Source: Locusta migratoria (lineage: Eukaryota > Arthropoda > Insecta > Orthoptera > Acrididae). Taken from it: 64,000 bases of DNA. A program made the translations under genes and the position numbers. The stretch is taken from contig CM048744.1 in assembly GCA_026315105.1 (NCBI GenBank), positions 980,957,721-981,021,720 on the forward strand, given 5' to 3'. This document shows, one piece after another, positions 60,240 to 64,000 of the stretch. The notes under the pieces were generated by a model, which did not search any database, was not told the origin of the DNA, and saw nothing but the letters and a program-made list of their open reading frames with translations. Each line of letters begins with the position of its first letter. Positions within the stretch are counted from its first letter, which is position 1.

Positions 60240-62580
60240 TATTGTGTAACCCATAATACATACATCCCATCTCTCAGACTCTACAGCAACTGGAGGAGCA
60301 CTCAAAACATCACAGCCACAAGTCGTCCAGTGTTTCTCATTGTGAACCCCAGACCGTGTTTAGCGGACCTCTTGAACCTACCTCGTCCCTCCAAACTCCC
60401 TACCAACACTCCACAACATCCAATGCCAAAACAATCCTAGAACACAGTAGTTAACCTGTCCAAATAAAACCTAAACCCCACAAATGTTTCCATTTTATCC
60501 AAAGGATCTTACTTTCAGCTCTACACCCCAATTCAATCATGTTGGTCTCATCAAAGACCTACTCTCCTTCTCCCGATCCCTACAACAGAAACACTGCTTT
60601 GCCACCAATCCCTCTCTGACTGTAGCCAACCTAATCCCAACATAGGAACTTGCCTATCCCAGTTCTTACCACCTTCGAACAGAGATCCCCGTGCACTCCC
60701 ACCTAACCATCCCCTGGTTACACCAAGAATTTCTTACCTCCAACTTGGCCTCACCATCTTTCTCCAAGTCCCTTCCTAAGAACTCAAACCTTTCAGCTGA
60801 AGAAAAGGAGAGCCATGTACGAACTCAAAATAAACACTGACATAATCATCCTCCCTGCAGATAAAGATTCCACCAATGTAGTTATGAATCACAGTGACTA
60901 CCTGGAAGAAGGGTTCTGATAACTCTCTGACTCTTCAACCTACAAGTTGTGCCAGAATGCTCCCATCCCAAAAGTAGAAAAGGTATCGAAGCCATGTTAA
61001 AGTCGTACAGCCCCTCCCAGAAACTCTCCCCCAAATCCATCTCCCTCCTCACCCCAACAGCACCCCACCCACCCACCTTCTACATGCTTCACAAAATCCA
61101 CAAACACAACAATCCTAAACACCCATTTGTGGCTAGTTACTGTGCTCCTACCCAAAGAATTCAGTCCTTCAACCATTTGTCCCAAAACTGTCATCCCATA
61201 TCAAGGATAGCAACCACTCCCTCCACTGATGCTCCACCATCCCCACCCCCTTTACCTCCAGGATTCCTACTTGTCACAGTAGATGCCACCTACCTATACA
61301 CCAACATCCCACTAGCCCATGGCATTGTCACTTTCAAACACTATCTCTCCCAAAATCCCTCTGAGTTCAAGCCCAATACCTCATTTTTCATAATCTTCAC
61401 CATTTTTATCCTTACTAACAACTACTTTTCCCATCAAATCCGTGACGCAGCCATGGGCACCCACATGGCACCCTCCTATGCCAACCTGTTAATAAACCTC
61501 TGGTTCAGGTTTATTTTCGTGATCTGGACTCAGGGCCATGACACCCTACCCTCCTTGCTACAAAACCTCAACTCCTTCTCCCCCATCCACTTCACCTGGT
61601 CTTCCTCAACCCACCATGCCACATACCAGGATGTCAACCTTCACCTCACTGATTGCTCCATCCACACTTATGTTCAAATTAAACCTACCAATCACAACAG
61701 TAACTACACTTTGACAGTAACTACACATCCAAAATCACTCTCTTACAGCCTGGTCACCCATGGATGGCGTATCTTTAGTGATAAGAACTTCCTTTCTCAA
61801 TATGCTGAAGGTCTAACAAAGGCCCTTACAGCCAGAAACTACCCCACAGACCTAGTTCACAAACAGATCTCCCATGCCATATCCCCACACATGCAAATCT
61901 TCCCTCTACCACCAGTAACCATCCACAAAAGAGTGCTTCCCTTGTCAACCATTCCTACCCGGGACTCAAACAACTAAGTTGCACCCCTCCTAACGTTGTG
62001 TTCTGTTACCCTCCCAACCTCCGTTACATCCTAGTCCATCCCTATGCCATCTCAAAACCCAGCCCACTGCCACAGGGTGCATATCCTTGTGGAAGACCTG
62101 TCCAATCCACCCACCCAGCACTTCCTATTCCAGTCCTGTCACAGGTTTTCATGCCCTATCAAAGGCCGGACCACCTGTGAAACAGCCATGTAATTTACCA
62201 ACTGTGCTGCAATCACCACACAGCTTTCTATATTGGCATGACCACTAACCAGCTGTCCATTAGAATGAATGGCTACCACCAAACTGATGCGAAAAATAAG
62301 GTGGATCACCTGCACATCATGCAGCAGAGCATATGCTTGATTTCAGTGGCTGCTTCACAACCCATGCCATCTGGATCCTCCCACCCACCACCAGCTTTTC
62401 TAAACTTCATAGATGGGAGTTATTCTTACAGTAAATTCTCGGATTCCGAAATTATCCAGTCCTCAACCTATAGTAACTCTCCTCCCCCCCCCCCCTCCCA
62501 CACACACCTAATCATTCCTACCTCTGTATCCTGAACATCTCCTACTTTGAGTGGTGTGATTTTGTGTGAGTGTGTGTGAC
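60240..62580 (+). mobile_element. Longest Penelope-like element, catalytic box deleted
   Basis: The N-terminal part is recognisable near 60815-60905 (ELKINTDIIILPADKDSTN, VVMNHSDYLEEGF). After stops, a 342-codon frame at 60949-61977 carries PPTFYMLHKIHKHNNPKHPF, LLVTVDATYLYTNIPLAHGI (the first catalytic aspartate region) and AMGTHMAPSYANLLI. It then jumps to NLWFRFIFVIWTQGHDTLPS. About 25 residues containing the YxDD catalytic motif are missing there. It goes on with HIKPTN-like and KQISHAI segments, a linker, and GIY-YIG (SHVIYQLCCNHHTAFYIGMT) at about 62185-62245. The 3' region encodes SGSSHPPPAFLNF, the family marker shared with copy 1. Inactive. Confidence 0.88.
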
Positions 62581-62660
62581 TATTGATGAACTGGTGGTTT
62601 TTCGTCTGTTAAGTTAAACCATATTTGTATATATAATGTAAATTCCAGGAAGGATTCAAC

Positions 62661-63489
62661 AATATATTGAAAAGGATAGGTTGCTACTCACCACAGAGAC
62701 ATCTGATAAGCTGCGCAAAGCAACTTGTTTAAAATATGTTTCGGCTGTTACAGCCTTCATCAGTCAGAGAAAAATGTACACACATTGTAATGTAACGAGA
62801 CGTATAGGGGTAGGTCTTGTTGCACTCTGATTGTTAACCAGCAAAAGATGTAGCAAGTACATGAAGGAAAAAAAAATTGATTGTCAGCAGAAATGTGCCA
62901 AACAGAAACTGTGGATGCTCGGGTGTGTGTCTGGAGGCACTGCTGTGCTGCAAATCCGCTTTGGCAGTTCCATGGAAAAGTGGTGATCGCCGTGTAACAT
63001 CGAGCGGTGGGGGGAGGGGGGAGAGAAGTATATGTATTTTATTATTATGGCTCTGGATGTTTAAGCTAGAAAAGAAAAAGATTCATGTGAGTTTTTTTAA
63101 TGATATGTGGTTTGTCCAGTTGTGTATAGTACAGTTAAATGTTGTGTATAATATTGGCAGAATACAGTATAAACTGAAAACTCTGTCTATGAGAGTTATT
63201 TCAGTAGTTAGTTATAATAGCGTTTTAGCATTTTTCAGTGTCACAACCCTGCTGGGAAAAAAGTGTGATCCACAGGCACCCGACAAGAAAAAGGCAACTG
63301 CAAGTAACATGAATTCTGCCTGAGTCATGTTTAAGTATGTTTGTGTGTTACCGTGGTGCAATATATAGACAGTTTGGCAATCACAAACACTCTACCATCT
63401 CCATCTGCTGTGGCCATTATGCTGTGTGTCTTTCTGCTGCTTATCAGAAGTCTCTGTGATGAGCAGCAACCTATCCTTCTCAAAATATT
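62661..63489. mobile_element. 829-bp element with 51-bp terminal inverted repeats
   Basis: 62661-62711 is the reverse complement of 63439-63489 with about five mismatches in 51 bases and no gap. Core examples: AAGGATAGGTTGCT on the left and AGCAACCTATCCTT on the right. The interior has one 148-codon frame (62877-63323) without recognised similarity and no transposase motif. Fits a non-autonomous DNA transposon, or a pair of inverted repeat units flanking unrelated sequence. No target-site duplication is obvious. Confidence 0.75.
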
Positions 63490-63599
63490 TCTCTCACACA
63501 CAGCACAGCACATGGAATGGGAGAGGTATAAGAGGAGGCAAGACCTGTTGGGTGTGGAGGGGAAAAAGATGTTTTATGTCGAGTCCTGGATAATTTTGG

Positions 63600-64000
63600 G
63601 ATCAGGCTATGTAGGCCTACTGTAAGTATAACTCCCATCTTTGTAGGCCAGAAAAGCTTTTCTGATCAATTTCTAGATGGCATGACTGCTTTTGCAGGTT
63701 ACCCTGCCCTTTATGGGAAGGGAGATGCTTGTGACAGGACTTGAGTAGATGGTGGTTGTATGGTAAATATGACAGGTCTTACATCTTGTGCATCACATAA
63801 ATATGTACCATGACACATGGGGCTGAGAGCAGGTACGGAATAGGGATTAACAAGGATATGATATGGGTTTTGTGACACTGAAATGCCACTATGGGTGGAG
63901 TGGTGAGGATAATATTTAGGATATTTCTCATTTCAGTGCAGGATGAGAGGTAGTTGAGACCCTGTGGAGAATGTACTTCAATTGCTACATTCGTGGGTGG
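63600..64000 (-). mobile_element. Penelope-like element fragment, cut by window end
   Basis: Reverse-complemented, it reads GCACTGAAATGAGAAATATC, then ATCCTCACCACTCCACCC, CTACTCAAGTCCTGTCACAA and a final AAAGCTTTTCTGGCCTACAA plus AGATGGGAGTT. This follows copy 1 (GCCCTGAAATGAGAGACATC, ATCCTCCCAACCCCCC) and the 60.3-kb copy (ATTCCAGTCCTGTCACAGG, CAGCTTTTCTAAACTTCAT). It covers the linker, endonuclease and 3' part. The rest lies beyond the window. Confidence 0.75.

Noticed and set aside
62877..63323. 148-codon open frame as a possible gene
   Set aside because: It lies wholly inside the TIR element, has no recognised motif, a skewed and low-complexity composition, and no splice or promoter context. 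Chance is more likely.
1..64000. CRISPR arrays, bacterial operons, tRNA or rRNA genes
   Set aside because: No regularly spaced repeats, no Shine-Dalgarno-linked gene strings and no cloverleaf or rRNA core sequences were seen. The spliced kinase gene marks the DNA as animal.

Overview
The window looks like a piece of a large, repeat-rich insect genome, most probably an orthopteran such as a grasshopper or locust. Codon-level similarity of the one host gene to fly PKC53E supports an insect. The order is inferred from very long AT-rich introns and intergenic DNA and from repeat types I associate with acridid genomes. No species can be named from the sequence alone.

The only host gene I can support is the 3' half of a conventional protein kinase C on the + strand. 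Five coding exons (4840-4931, 5019-5220, 7182-7370, 7463-7603 and 12698-12850) keep one open frame across consensus GT-AG splice sites. They encode the last 258 residues: kinase hinge, catalytic loop, DFG, activation loop, APE, C-lobe and AGC C-tail, ending in TAA. The C1 and C2 regulatory domains and the start of the kinase N-lobe lie on exons before the window.

Nearly everything else that can be identified is mobile-element sequence, mostly decayed. 2030-4300: 5'-truncated LINE (-) in the intron before the first visible exon. 8.1-11.9 kb, inside the last PKC intron: a Tc1-like transposase fossil, two head-to-tail Penelope-like element (PLE) copies and an inverted PLE tail. 13-16.6 kb: RTE-type LINE pieces. 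16.65-19.83 kb: LINE (+) with decayed ORF1, endonuclease and reverse transcriptase. 20-23.5 kb: AT-rich element (-) with a gag-like protein and a diverged tandem repeat. 29.6 kb: small inverted-repeat element. 30.9-31.7 kb: PLE fossil (-) of a second lineage. 35.5 and 47.7-48.6 kb: further PLE pieces (-). 40.75 kb: 58-bp-arm hairpin. 41.8-43.4 kb: badly decayed RTE-type LINE (-). 49.4-49.9 kb: palindrome with 239-bp arms made of two PLE tails. 55.8-60.0 kb: best preserved LINE (+). 60.3-62.6 kb: longest PLE (+), lacking its YxDD box. 62.66-63.49 kb: element with 51-bp terminal inverted repeats. 63.6 kb to the end: another PLE fragment (-).

The remaining stretches, notably 24.2-29.6, 36-40.7, 43.8-47.7 and 50-55.4 kb, are AT-rich and show no gene I can support. 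I found no rRNA, tRNA, CRISPR array, promoter or bacterial-type feature. The most unusual structures are the 239-bp-arm palindrome, the dense clustering of PLE copies in both orientations, the 829-bp TIR element and the 40.75-kb hairpin flanked by 13-bp direct repeats.
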